From: Lachnospiraceae bacterium | GTDB lineage: Bacteria > Bacillota > Clostridia > Lachnospirales > Lachnospiraceae | Direction of reading: 5' to 3' | DNA: 64,000 nucleotides | Assembly: GCA_017399445.1 (NCBI GenBank) | Contig: JAFQCM010000125.1 | Coordinates: forward strand, 17,050-81,049 | Shown here: in pieces, positions 8,585 to 16,909 of the stretch | Layout of the letters: each line of letters starts with the position of its first letter | How positions within the stretch are numbered: position 1 is the stretch's first letter | Position numbers and translations under genes: made by a program | The notes under the pieces: model-generated | Database searches by the model: none | What the model was told of the DNA's origin: nothing | What the model saw: only the letters and a program-made list of their open reading frames with translations

Positions 8585-9277
8585 ATGAGTATGGAAAAAT
8601 TAAAAGAACTGGAGGAGAAAATAGGATATCAGTTTCAAGATATCAATTTGCTGAAAAATGCCCTGACCCATAGTTCCTATGCAAATGAGCACAGAATGCC
8701 AAAGTTTGCAAATAACGAACGATTAGAATTTTTGGGGGATGCAGTGTTAGAACTGGTAACTAGTGAATTTTTATTTCACAACAAAAAGAAGATGGTAGAA
8801 GGAGCTATGACAAAGATGCGTGCCAGTATGGTGTGCGAACCAACCCTTGCTTTTTGTACCAGAGAATTTAATCTTGGAAGTTATCTGTTGCTTGGAAAAG
8901 GAGAAGAACTTACCGGGGGAAGAGAAAGAGATTCCATTGTATCTGATGCAATGGAGGCTTTGATTGGTGCAATTTATCTGGACGGTGGCTTTGCTAATGC
9001 AAAAGAGTTTATTAACAGATTTATTTTATCTGATTTAGAGCATAAGCAGCTCTTTTTTGATAGCAAGACTATCCTACAGGAAATGGTGCAAAGTAGTGCT
9101 GATGGGACATTATCTTATGAACTAATCAGAGAAGAAGGTCCAGATCATGACAAACGTTTTGTAGTACAAGTAATGATAGGAAAGGAACCAGCTGGCGTAG
9201 GAAGCGGAAGAACAAAAAAAGCTGCAGAGCAGGAAGCGGCTTATGCTGCTATTAAGAAGCTAAAAAAGCTGGTGTAG
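8585..9277 (+). CDS. rnc: ribonuclease III
   Basis: A 230-residue endonuclease for double-stranded RNA, acting in rRNA processing and mRNA turnover. The catalytic signature NERLEFLGDAVLELV is near residues 43-57, the second acidic set is in SDAMEALIGAIYLDGG, and a dsRNA-binding domain ends with GSGRTKKAAEQEAAYAAIKKL. Length and domain order are standard. ATG 8585 follows AGGAAGTG; a second ATG two codons later is possible. smc starts 6 bp after the stop, the usual rnc-smc-ftsY order. Confidence 0.96.
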   Translation: MSMEKLKELEEKIGYQFQDINLLKNALTHSSYANEHRMPKFANNERLEFLGDAVLELVTSEFLFHNKKKMVEGAMTKMRASMVCEPTLAFCTREFNLGSYLLLGKGEELTGGRERDSIVSDAMEALIGAIYLDGGFANAKEFINRFILSDLEHKQLFFDSKTILQEMVQSSADGTLSYELIREEGPDHDKRFVVQVMIGKEPAGVGSGRTKKAAEQEAAYAAIKKLKKLV

Positions 9278-9283
9278 AAGAGT

Positions 9284-12200
9284 ATGTATTTAAAGGCAAT
9301 CGAAGTGCATGGGTTTAAATCCTTTGCCAATAAAATTGTATTTGATTTTCATAATGGGATTACTGGAATTGTAGGACCAAATGGAAGTGGAAAAAGTAAT
9401 GTTGCAGATGCGGTAAGGTGGGTGTTGGGTGAACAAAGTGCTAAGCAGCTTCGTGGTGCCAGCATGCAAGACGTTATTTTTGCCGGAACAGAGAATAGAA
9501 AACCATTAGGGTATGCCTATGTGGCAATTACACTGGATAATGGAGATCATAAACTGCCGGTGGAATTTGAAGAAGTAACTGTTGCCAGAAGGGTGTATCG
9601 TTCTGGAGAAAGTGAATATTCCATTAATGGAACTACCTGTCGATTAAAAGATGTGCAGGAACTATTTTATGATACAGGTATTGGTAAAGAAGGTTATTCT
9701 ATTATCGGACAGGGACAGATTGACAAAATCTTAAGTGGAAAACCGGAAGAGCGAAGAGAGTTGTTTGATGAAGCAGCCGGAATTGTAAAGTTTAAACGAA
9801 GAAAGCTTACTGCCCAGAAGAAATTAGAGGATGAAAAAAAGAACCTGACCAGAATTAATGACATTTTATCGGAATTAGAAAAACAGGTAGGACCACTGGA
9901 ACGCCAGTCTGCAAAAGCGAAAGAATATCTGAAGTTAAAAGAAGAGTTAAAGACTTATGATGTAAATATGTTTCTTTTGGAAACAGAGCGGTTAAGAGAA
10001 GAATTGAAGATAGTTTCTGAAAAAATCGAGATTGCTGAAAATGACTTACAAGATACCAGAGAGCAGTTCGAAAAAACAAAAAATGAATATGAAAAAACTG
10101 GTATGGAAATTGAAGATGCCAATGAAAAATTAGAAGAAGCTAAAGAGGCTTTAAACCAGGCAGTGCTACTTCGCGGGAAAATTGAAGGCGAGATTGATTT
10201 ATTAAAGGAAAAAATTAATTCTGCAAAAATGAGCGAAGAGCACACCAAAAGCAGAAGGCAGGCTGTAGAAAAAGAAAAAGCAGAAAAAGAAAAAGCGTTA
10301 GAAGAGATTAAACAGCAAAAAGAAACCATGGCAGAAGCTCTAAAAGAAGCTAAGGGTGGAAAAGAAAAAGAAGAAGAAAGTCTTAGTAAGCTTCAGGAGC
10401 AGATTGCAGAGCTGACACAAATTATTGAAGAAGGAAAAAGTGAAATTATCCGGTCTTTAAACGAAAAATCTGGTACAAAAGAAAAAATGTCCCGTTATGA
10501 TGCCATGTTAGAGCAAATTCAGATTCGTAAGGCAGAACTTAGCAAAAGACTGTTGCAGGCAAAAAGTGAAGACGAAGAACAAGAAGAAGTGATTCGAATA
10601 TTCCAGAAAGAATTGGAAGAAATTAAATCTACTATTGAAAAGTTGAAAACCGAAGGTAGAGAAAAGGAAAGCCGTTTTAATGAAATTCAGACTATTTTAA
10701 AAGGAAAAAATGAGGAATTAAATCAGGCAAATATAACTTACCACAAGGAGAAATCCCGACTGGATTCTATCAAAAACATTACAGAGCGATACGAAGGTTA
10801 TGGAAACAGTATCAAAAAGGTAATGGAGAAAAAAGAGGAAGAAAAAGGAATTCATGGTGTTGTTGCAGACTTAATTAAGGTAGATAAAAAATATGAAATT
10901 GCAGTAGAAACCGCATTAGGTGGAAGTATTCAGAACATTGTAACGGATAATGAGCAGACAGCAAAACGTCTGATACAGTATTTAAAGGAAAATCGCTTTG
11001 GTAGAGCAACCTTTTTACCATTAACCAGCATTGGGCAGGGAGAAGGTTTTAAACGCAAAGAAGCACTATCTGAAAAAGGTGTTATTGGTCTGGCTGATTC
11101 TTTGGTAAAAACAGAAAAAGCTTATGAAGGGCTTACTAAGTATCTTCTGGGAAGAACTGTAGTGGTAGACCATATTGATAATGCTATTGCATTGGCAAAA
11201 AAATATTCTCATTCCCTTAGAATTGTAACTTTGGAAGGAGAATCTTTAAATCCAGGTGGTTCCATGACTGGTGGTGCTTTCAAAAATTCAGGCAATTTAT
11301 TAGGTCGAAGACGAGAAATGGAAGAATTAGAACAAAGTCTGGCAGATACTGAGAAAAAGATTACAAAATTAACTAAAGAACAGGAACAGTTAAAGGCAGA
11401 GAGAGAAGAAATCAGAACTACGATAGATTCTTTAAAAACCCAGCTTCAAGAGCAGTTTATTTTGGAGAATACTGCAAAGATTAAAGTAGATGAGGCAGAG
11501 GCAAAAAAAGAAGCTAACGAAAGTGGCAGAATAGACCTTAGAAGTGAAGCAGCAGAAATTGAAAAGCAGATTTCAGATATTCGCCTCAACAAAGAAGGGA
11601 TTGAAGCTTCTTTAAAAGAAGCAGAACTCCATGAAAGTGAAGTCGAAGAACAGATTCGGGTGGCTCAGGAAGAATTAAACGAGAAATCGAAAGAAGAACA
11701 GGGTTTAAGCGATGAATTGAAAAATGCGGAAATGTCTTTGAATGCAATTTTACAAAAAGAAGAGTTTATAAAACAGAATGAAAATAGAATTCGTTCTGAA
11801 ATTAAGTCTTGTGAAGATGAGTTGGAAAAACTTTCTATGGATGATAAACAAGCAGCTATTGATGTGGAAGAAAAGAATCAGAAAATTGAAGAACTAAAAC
11901 ATTCCATCGAAGAGTATGATATTGTTGCAAAAGAAAAAGAAGCAATCATTCAAGAGGTTACAGAACAAAGAGATAAGTTAAATGAAACACAAAAATCTTT
12001 CTTTGGAAGAAGAGAAGAGCTTTCACAGCGAATGAATAATCTGGATAAAGAAACTTACCGACTAAGCAGTCAGAAGGAAAAATTAGAAGACAGTTCAGAA
12101 ACTCAGATGAATTATATGTGGGAGGAATATGAACTTACTTATAATGCTGCTTTGGAATTAAGGTCAGAGGGAATGGAAGATTTACCGGAAATCAGAAATA

Positions 12201-12844
12201 AGGTAGCTTCCCTAAAAACAGATATCCGAAGACTGGGTGATGTAAATGTAAATGCCATTGAAGAATATAAAGAAATCAGTGAAAGATATGAATTCTTAAA
12301 TGGTCAGAGAAATGATTTGGTAGAAGCAGAGAAAACCCTTATTGGTATTATTGATGAGTTAGATGCAGGAATGCGGGCAACTTTTACGGAAAAATTCGAA
12401 GAAATTAAAGTAGAATTTGATAAGGTGTTTAAAGCACTATTTGGCGGCGGAAAAGGTACATTAGAACTGATGGAAGACGAAGATATTCTGGAGGCGGGAA
12501 TTCGAATTATTGCCCAGCCGCCAGGAAAGAAACTTCAGAATATGATGCAGCTTTCCGGTGGAGAAAAAGCAATGTCTGCCATAGCATTGTTATTTGCCAT
12601 TCAGAACTTAAAACCTTCTCCATTCTGTCTGTTAGATGAAATTGAAGCGGCATTAGACGAAGCTAACGTAAATAAGTTTGCCAAGTATCTGAATAAGTTG
12701 ACAAAACATACACAGTTTATTATTATTACACATAGACGAGGTACTATGGCGGTAACAGACAGACTGTATGGTATTACCATGCAGGAGAAAGGTATTTCCA
12801 CTTTGGTATCTGTAAATCTAATAGAGGATGAACTAGATGAGTAG
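9284..12844 (+). CDS. smc: chromosome segregation protein SMC
   Basis: A 1186-residue SMC ATPase that compacts and segregates the chromosome with ScpA and ScpB. Walker A GPNGSGKSN is at about residues 31-39. Two long coiled-coil arms flank a hinge (about residues 510-670, with GVVADLI and GGSMTGG). The C-terminal head has the ABC signature LSGGEKAMSA (about 1089) and Walker B FCLLDEIEAALDEANV. Length is typical. The gene's last codons overlap the start of a 26-codon open reading frame (12837-12917). The rnc-smc-ftsY order is conserved in Bacillota. Confidence 0.97.
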   Translation: MYLKAIEVHGFKSFANKIVFDFHNGITGIVGPNGSGKSNVADAVRWVLGEQSAKQLRGASMQDVIFAGTENRKPLGYAYVAITLDNGDHKLPVEFEEVTVARRVYRSGESEYSINGTTCRLKDVQELFYDTGIGKEGYSIIGQGQIDKILSGKPEERRELFDEAAGIVKFKRRKLTAQKKLEDEKKNLTRINDILSELEKQVGPLERQSAKAKEYLKLKEELKTYDVNMFLLETERLREELKIVSEKIEIAENDLQDTREQFEKTKNEYEKTGMEIEDANEKLEEAKEALNQAVLLRGKIEGEIDLLKEKINSAKMSEEHTKSRRQAVEKEKAEKEKALEEIKQQKETMAEALKEAKGGKEKEEESLSKLQEQIAELTQIIEEGKSEIIRSLNEKSGTKEKMSRYDAMLEQIQIRKAELSKRLLQAKSEDEEQEEVIRIFQKELEEIKSTIEKLKTEGREKESRFNEIQTILKGKNEELNQANITYHKEKSRLDSIKNITERYEGYGNSIKKVMEKKEEEKGIHGVVADLIKVDKKYEIAVETALGGSIQNIVTDNEQTAKRLIQYLKENRFGRATFLPLTSIGQGEGFKRKEALSEKGVIGLADSLVKTEKAYEGLTKYLLGRTVVVDHIDNAIALAKKYSHSLRIVTLEGESLNPGGSMTGGAFKNSGNLLGRRREMEELEQSLADTEKKITKLTKEQEQLKAEREEIRTTIDSLKTQLQEQFILENTAKIKVDEAEAKKEANESGRIDLRSEAAEIEKQISDIRLNKEGIEASLKEAELHESEVEEQIRVAQEELNEKSKEEQGLSDELKNAEMSLNAILQKEEFIKQNENRIRSEIKSCEDELEKLSMDDKQAAIDVEEKNQKIEELKHSIEEYDIVAKEKEAIIQEVTEQRDKLNETQKSFFGRREELSQRMNNLDKETYRLSSQKEKLEDSSETQMNYMWEEYELTYNAALELRSEGMEDLPEIRNKVASLKTDIRRLGDVNVNAIEEYKEISERYEFLNGQRNDLVEAEKTLIGIIDELDAGMRATFTEKFEEIKVEFDKVFKALFGGGKGTLELMEDEDILEAGIRIIAQPPGKKLQNMMQLSGGEKAMSAIALLFAIQNLKPSPFCLLDEIEAALDEANVNKFAKYLNKLTKHTQFIIITHRRGTMAVTDRLYGITMQEKGISTLVSVNLIEDELDE

Positions 12845-12917
12845 ACGAAGAAGCAGACAGTTAGGCCGCAGAGGATTCTTTGGTGGCGATGGCATTTTAG
12901 ATTTATTTTTTATGTAA
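12837..12917 (+). CDS. possible 26-residue Arg/Gly-rich microprotein overlapping the smc stop
   Basis: ATG 12837 overlaps the smc stop by 8 bp, and the SD-like AGAGGA (12823-12828) sits 8 nt upstream, an arrangement typical of translational coupling. The product would begin MSRRRSRQLGRRGFFGG and end in a hydrophobic ILDLFFM. I do not recognise it. The strongly basic N-terminus followed by a Gly/Phe turn and hydrophobic end is not what random AT-rich DNA normally yields, because Arg/Gly codons are rare here. It could be a real small protein between smc and ftsY, or a chance frame. No functional claim is made. Confidence 0.4.
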   Translation: MSRRRSRQLGRRGFFGGDGILDLFFM

Positions 12918-12975
12918 TTGAATTTATTATAGGTTTGTTTTTTGACAATTATTTTAAAGATTAGTAGGTGAAAAA

Positions 12976-13914
12976 ATGGGTGAAGGAAAAAAAGGATTTT
13001 TTAGCAGACTTGCAGCAGGATTAAGTAAAACGAGAGATAACATTGTTGCAGGTGTAGATGCCATTTTTAACGGTGCATCAGAAATTGACGATGAGTTTTA
13101 TGAAGAAATTGAAGAAATTCTTATTATGGGAGATATTGGAATTAACGCTACCAATGCCATTATTGAGGATTTAAAAAAGAAGGTAAAGGAGCAAAGAATT
13201 AAACAGCCCAAAGAGTGTAAAGAGCTGTTAATTAACAGTATCAAAGAACAGATGAGTGTAGAAGAAGCTGCTTATGAGTTTGAAAAAAGACAGTCTGTAG
13301 TACTGGTAGTAGGTGTTAATGGAGTAGGAAAAACTACTTCCATTGGAAAACTGGCTGGAAAATTAAAAGATCAGAATAAGAAAGTTATTCTTGCGGCAGC
13401 AGATACTTTTAGAGCAGCAGCAGGAGAGCAGTTGACAGAATGGGCAAACCGTGCCGGGGTAGATATTATTGGCGGTCAAGAAGGTTCCGATCCGGCAGCA
13501 GTAGTTTATGATGCAGTTCAGTCTGCAAAGGCAAAAAAAGCAGATGTATTGCTTTGTGATACAGCAGGAAGACTTCACAATAAGAAAAACCTGATGGAAG
13601 AACTTCGAAAAATCAATAAGATTATCGAAAAAGAATATCCGGAAGCATACAAAGAAACACTGGTAGTATTAGATGGAACTACAGGGCAGAATGCTCTTGC
13701 CCAGGCAAAGCAGTTTGCGGAAGTAACCAATATTACCGGAATTGTTCTTACAAAACTGGATGGAACAGCCAAAGGTGGAATTGCAGTAGCAATTCAGACA
13801 GAATTAGGAATTCCGGTAAAATATGTTGGTGTGGGAGAAAGTATTGATGACCTTCAGAAATTTGATTCCAACGATTTTGTAAATGCTTTATTTAATGTAA
13901 AAGAAGAAGTATAA
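12976..13914 (+). CDS. ftsY: signal recognition particle receptor FtsY
   Basis: A 312-residue SRP-type GTPase that docks the SRP-ribosome complex at the membrane. The N domain (residues 1-100) precedes the G domain with G1 GVNGVGKTTS (about 113), the ADTFRAAAGEQL insertion-box region, G3 DTAGRLHNKKNLM and G4 TKLDGTAKGG. It has only a short N-terminal basic region, not the long acidic A domain of E. coli FtsY, which is normal for Gram-positive bacteria. ATG 12976 follows TAGTAGGTG. The partner Ffh is encoded at 16910. Confidence 0.96.
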   Translation: MGEGKKGFFSRLAAGLSKTRDNIVAGVDAIFNGASEIDDEFYEEIEEILIMGDIGINATNAIIEDLKKKVKEQRIKQPKECKELLINSIKEQMSVEEAAYEFEKRQSVVLVVGVNGVGKTTSIGKLAGKLKDQNKKVILAAADTFRAAAGEQLTEWANRAGVDIIGGQEGSDPAAVVYDAVQSAKAKKADVLLCDTAGRLHNKKNLMEELRKINKIIEKEYPEAYKETLVVLDGTTGQNALAQAKQFAEVTNITGIVLTKLDGTAKGGIAVAIQTELGIPVKYVGVGESIDDLQKFDSNDFVNALFNVKEEV

Positions 13915-13937
13915 GAAAAAAGAAAGAAGACGATGAA

Positions 13938-15149
13938 ATGTTAACCTTGGAAAAATTTGAAGAAGCTTCAGAGCTTGTAAAAAGAGTAACTTTAGAAACA
14001 AAACTTGTATACAGCGATTATTTTAGCAAACAGACAGGAAATAAAGTATATTTAAAACCTGAAAATATGCAGTTAACAGGAGCCTATAAGTTAAGGGGGG
14101 CTTATTATAAAATCAGCACTCTTACAGATGAGGAAAGAGAGAAGGGATTAATTACAGCATCTGCTGGAAACCATGCCCAGGGTGTGGCTTTTGCGGCAAA
14201 AGCCTATGGAGCAAAGGCAACTATTGTTATGCCAACTACTACACCATTAATTAAGGTAAACAGAACAAAAAGTTATGGTGCAGAAGTAGTTCTGTATGGA
14301 GATGTTTATGACGAAGCATGCAATTATGCCTATGAACTGGCAGAAAAGAATGGCTATACCTTTATTCATCCATTTGATGATTTGGCGGTTGCAACCGGTC
14401 AGGGTACTATTGCCATGGAAATTTTTAAAGAATTACCATTAGTAGATTATATTTTAGTACCAATTGGTGGTGGCGGACTGGCTACCGGTGTTTCTACCCT
14501 TGCAAAAATGTTAAATCCCAAAATTAAAGTAATCGGAGTAGAGCCAGCAGGGGCAAACTGTATGCAGGAATCCTTAAAAGTTGGTAAAGTAGTTACTTTG
14601 AATGGAATAAATACCATTGCAGATGGTACTGCAGTTCAGACACCGGGAAGCAAAATTTTCCCATATATTCAGAAAAATATTGATGAAATTATTACGGTAG
14701 AAGATAGCGAATTAATTGTAGCTTTTCTTGATATGGTGGAGAATCATAAGATGGTAGTAGAAAATTCAGGACTTTTAACGGTAGCCGCGTTAAAACAGCT
14801 GAATGTGAAAGATAAAAAAATTGTATCTATTTTAAGTGGTGGAAACATGGATGTAATTACCATGTCCTCCATTGTGCAACATGGATTAATCCAGCGGGAC
14901 AGAATTTTTACGGTTTCTGTTCTTCTTCCAGATAAGCCTGGAATGTTATCAAAAGTGTCCCAAGTTATTGCAGACCATCAGGGAAATGTGATTAAGCTGG
15001 AACATAATCAGTTTGTAAGCACCAACAGAAACGCAGCAGTAGAACTTAGAATTACATTAGAAGCATTTGGAACGGAACATAAACAACAGATTTTAGATGC
15101 ATTGGAAAAGGAAAATTACAGACCGAAATTAATTAGACCAATGCTGTAG
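13938..15149 (+). CDS. ilvA: threonine ammonia-lyase (threonine dehydratase) with ACT domain
   Basis: A 403-residue PLP enzyme of fold type II that deaminates threonine to 2-oxobutyrate and ammonia. The PLP lysine lies in TGAYKLRGA (Lys51), the phosphate-binding glycine loop is GGGGLATG, and the C-terminal single ACT domain starts at about residue 323 (FTVSVLLPDKPGMLSKV). This is the approximately 400-residue form found in Clostridia, named ilvA or tdcB in different genomes; one ACT domain suggests allosteric control, but whether the role is catabolic or for isoleucine synthesis cannot be told. Start ATG 13938 has a weak purine-rich SD. nagA follows after 10 bp. Confidence 0.93.
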   Translation: MLTLEKFEEASELVKRVTLETKLVYSDYFSKQTGNKVYLKPENMQLTGAYKLRGAYYKISTLTDEEREKGLITASAGNHAQGVAFAAKAYGAKATIVMPTTTPLIKVNRTKSYGAEVVLYGDVYDEACNYAYELAEKNGYTFIHPFDDLAVATGQGTIAMEIFKELPLVDYILVPIGGGGLATGVSTLAKMLNPKIKVIGVEPAGANCMQESLKVGKVVTLNGINTIADGTAVQTPGSKIFPYIQKNIDEIITVEDSELIVAFLDMVENHKMVVENSGLLTVAALKQLNVKDKKIVSILSGGNMDVITMSSIVQHGLIQRDRIFTVSVLLPDKPGMLSKVSQVIADHQGNVIKLEHNQFVSTNRNAAVELRITLEAFGTEHKQQILDALEKENYRPKLIRPML

Positions 15150-15159
15150 AGGTAAGTGT

Positions 15160-16293
15160 ATGGTTATTAAGAATGCAAAAGTATATACAGAGGAATTTCT
15201 CTTTGAAGAAAAAGATATTTACGTAGAAAATGATGAATTTGCACAACAAGCTTCAGAAAAGGAAATTGTGTATGCAGATGATTTGTATGCTATTCCGGGA
15301 CTTGTAGATATTCATTTACATGGCTGTGTAGGGCAAGATTTTAGTGATGGTGATATAGATGCTGTGCAAAAAATTGCAGAATATGAAGCTTATCATGGAA
15401 TTACTACCATTATGCCAGCTACCATGTCTCTAAAAGAAAAAGAACTGGTAAAGGCGGTAAAAACAATTGCTGCTTACAAAAACAGCAGTAAAACCGGAGC
15501 AGAAGTTGCAGGGATTTATATGGAAGGTCCTTTCATGTCCAAGGAAAGAAAAGGCGTTCATAAAGAGGAAAACCTATTGCTACCGGATTTGAAATTAGTA
15601 GAAAAACTCCAAAAAGAAGCCAAAGGAAAAATTAAGATTGTAACTGTAGCACCAGAATTGTCGGGGGCTATTGATTTTATTAAAGAAAGTAGTAAAAATT
15701 ACAGGATATCCATTGCTCACACAGCAGCTGGATACGATGTTTCAAAAGAAGCATTTGCAGCAGGAGCAACCCAGTTAACCCATTTCTTTAATGGAATGGC
15801 ACCATTTAACCACAGAGAACCGGGAATCATTGGAGCTGCACTAGAAAATGATCAGTGTATGGCAGAACTGATTTGCGATGAATTTCATATTCATCCAACA
15901 GTAATTAATATGACATTCCGCATTTTTGGAGCAGAAAGAGTGATCTTAGTAAGTGACAGTATGCGTGCCACCGGAATGCAGGATGGAGAATATACATTGG
16001 GAGAACACAATGTAATTGTACGTGATGGGATTGCCAAGTTAAAAGATGGAACCCTTGCCGGTTCTACCAGAAATTTAATGGATTGTTTGAAAATTGCGGT
16101 AAAAGAAATGAAAATTCCATTAGAAACAGCAGTAAGGGCTGCTACCTTAAATCCAGCAGTTGCTGCAGGAATTCAAGACAAATGTGGTACCATTACTTCA
16201 GGAAGAAAGGCAAATGCAGTATTTTTAGATAAGGATTTAAATGTGGTAATGGTACTGCTAAATGGGAAATTGATTCGAAACGACTGGGATTAA
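15160..16293 (+). CDS. nagA: N-acetylglucosamine-6-phosphate deacetylase
   Basis: A 377-residue amidohydrolase-fold enzyme that removes acetate from GlcNAc-6-phosphate in amino-sugar and cell-wall recycling. Visible motifs: DIHLHGCVG (metal/fold histidines, about residues 51-59), IYMEGPFMS with the metal-binding Glu, IAHTAAG, THFFNGMAPFNHREPG, and the catalytic Asp in ILVSDSMRATG. Length is standard. Start ATG 15160 has GAGGTAAG. No nagB or PTS gene is adjacent; its position after ilvA looks like simple operon packing. The dispersed repeat starts 12 bp after the stop. Confidence 0.94.
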   Translation: MVIKNAKVYTEEFLFEEKDIYVENDEFAQQASEKEIVYADDLYAIPGLVDIHLHGCVGQDFSDGDIDAVQKIAEYEAYHGITTIMPATMSLKEKELVKAVKTIAAYKNSSKTGAEVAGIYMEGPFMSKERKGVHKEENLLLPDLKLVEKLQKEAKGKIKIVTVAPELSGAIDFIKESSKNYRISIAHTAAGYDVSKEAFAAGATQLTHFFNGMAPFNHREPGIIGAALENDQCMAELICDEFHIHPTVINMTFRIFGAERVILVSDSMRATGMQDGEYTLGEHNVIVRDGIAKLKDGTLAGSTRNLMDCLKIAVKEMKIPLETAVRAATLNPAVAAGIQDKCGTITSGRKANAVFLDKDLNVVMVLLNGKLIRNDWD

Positions 16294-16304
16294 AAAAGAA
16301 TTTT

Positions 16305-16487
16305 GTAACAGTTCAGCCATGATATGTGATAAAAGTGAAGTATGCTCGCATAAAAAGAAATTTATCACATATCATGAGCGGAACGCCTGTGTATGAGCAA
16401 AGGTAGTTATGTAGCAACGGAAAGCATGATAGTGGGACTTTGGGACACCCAAGGAGTACAGAGTGATGGCGTGGAATGAACTGTTAC
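16305..16487 (+). repeat. dispersed structured repeat, copy A (MITE-like or structured RNA)
   Basis: A 183-bp element bounded by an 11-bp perfect inverted repeat GTAACAGTTCA / TGAACTGTTAC. Inside is a 16-bp perfect hairpin stem CATGATATGTGATAAA / TTTATCACATATCATG, then a conserved single-copy part with a second pairing ACGCC / GGCGT. It is about 89% identical by eye to copy B at 41432-41618, in the same orientation. No open reading frame of note. Both copies lie just downstream of a gene and end 29-30 bp before a sigma-A -35 box. I could not assign it to a named RNA or insertion-sequence family. Confidence 0.8.
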
Positions 16488-16517
16488 TTAATTTTTAAAG
16501 ATGTCAAGAAAAAATAC

Positions 16518-16546
16518 TTGACAAAGTTACTAGTTCAGTGTATTCT
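16518..16546 (+). promoter_or_regulatory. sigma-A promoter of ylxM-ffh
   Basis: TTGACA (16518-16523), 17-bp spacer, TATTCT (16541-16546). The predicted leader is only about 10 nt and contains the SD AAGGTG, so the gene start must be ATG 16563. Confidence 0.88.
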
Positions 16547-16562
16547 ATCTAAGGTGATGCAA

Positions 16563-16907
16563 ATGGAAAGATTTGTTGAGCAGGCGTTATTGTATGACTT
16601 CTATGGTGAACTGCTGACAGAAAATCAAAAAAATGTATATGAAGATGTGGTACTGAATGATTATTCTTTAAGCGAAGTGGCAGAAGAAAAAGGAATCAGC
16701 AGACAGGGTGTACATGATTTGATTAAAAGAACCAATAAAGCATTGGCAGAGTATGAAGAGAAACTTCATTTAGTAGAAAAGTTTCTCCATATTAAGGAAA
16801 AAGTAAGTCAGATTCAAACAACCGTAGAACAAGCTGAACAGATAGAGAAGCAGGAACTGATTGAAAGAATTGAATCTATTTCAAATGAAATTTTGGAGGA
16901 ATTATAA
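16563..16907 (+). CDS. ylxM: YlxM family DNA-binding protein (SRP-associated)
   Basis: A 114-residue protein with a sigma-factor region-4-like helix-turn-helix (SLSEVAEEKGISRQGVHDLI, about residues 38-57) and a coiled-coil C-terminal half. In streptococci YlxM modulates SRP pathway activity, and the gene nearly always precedes ffh. A much longer reading frame begins at 16476, but it runs through the promoter and the end of the repeat, so I take ATG 16563 with SD AAGGTG at 16551. ffh starts 2 bp after the stop. Confidence 0.9.
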   Translation: MERFVEQALLYDFYGELLTENQKNVYEDVVLNDYSLSEVAEEKGISRQGVHDLIKRTNKALAEYEEKLHLVEKFLHIKEKVSQIQTTVEQAEQIEKQELIERIESISNEILEEL

Positions 16908-16909
16908 GA

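Noticed and set aside
16476..16562. N-terminal extension of YlxM of 29 residues
   Set aside because: It covers the end of the dispersed repeat and a clear sigma-A promoter; the SD and family start point to ATG 16563.
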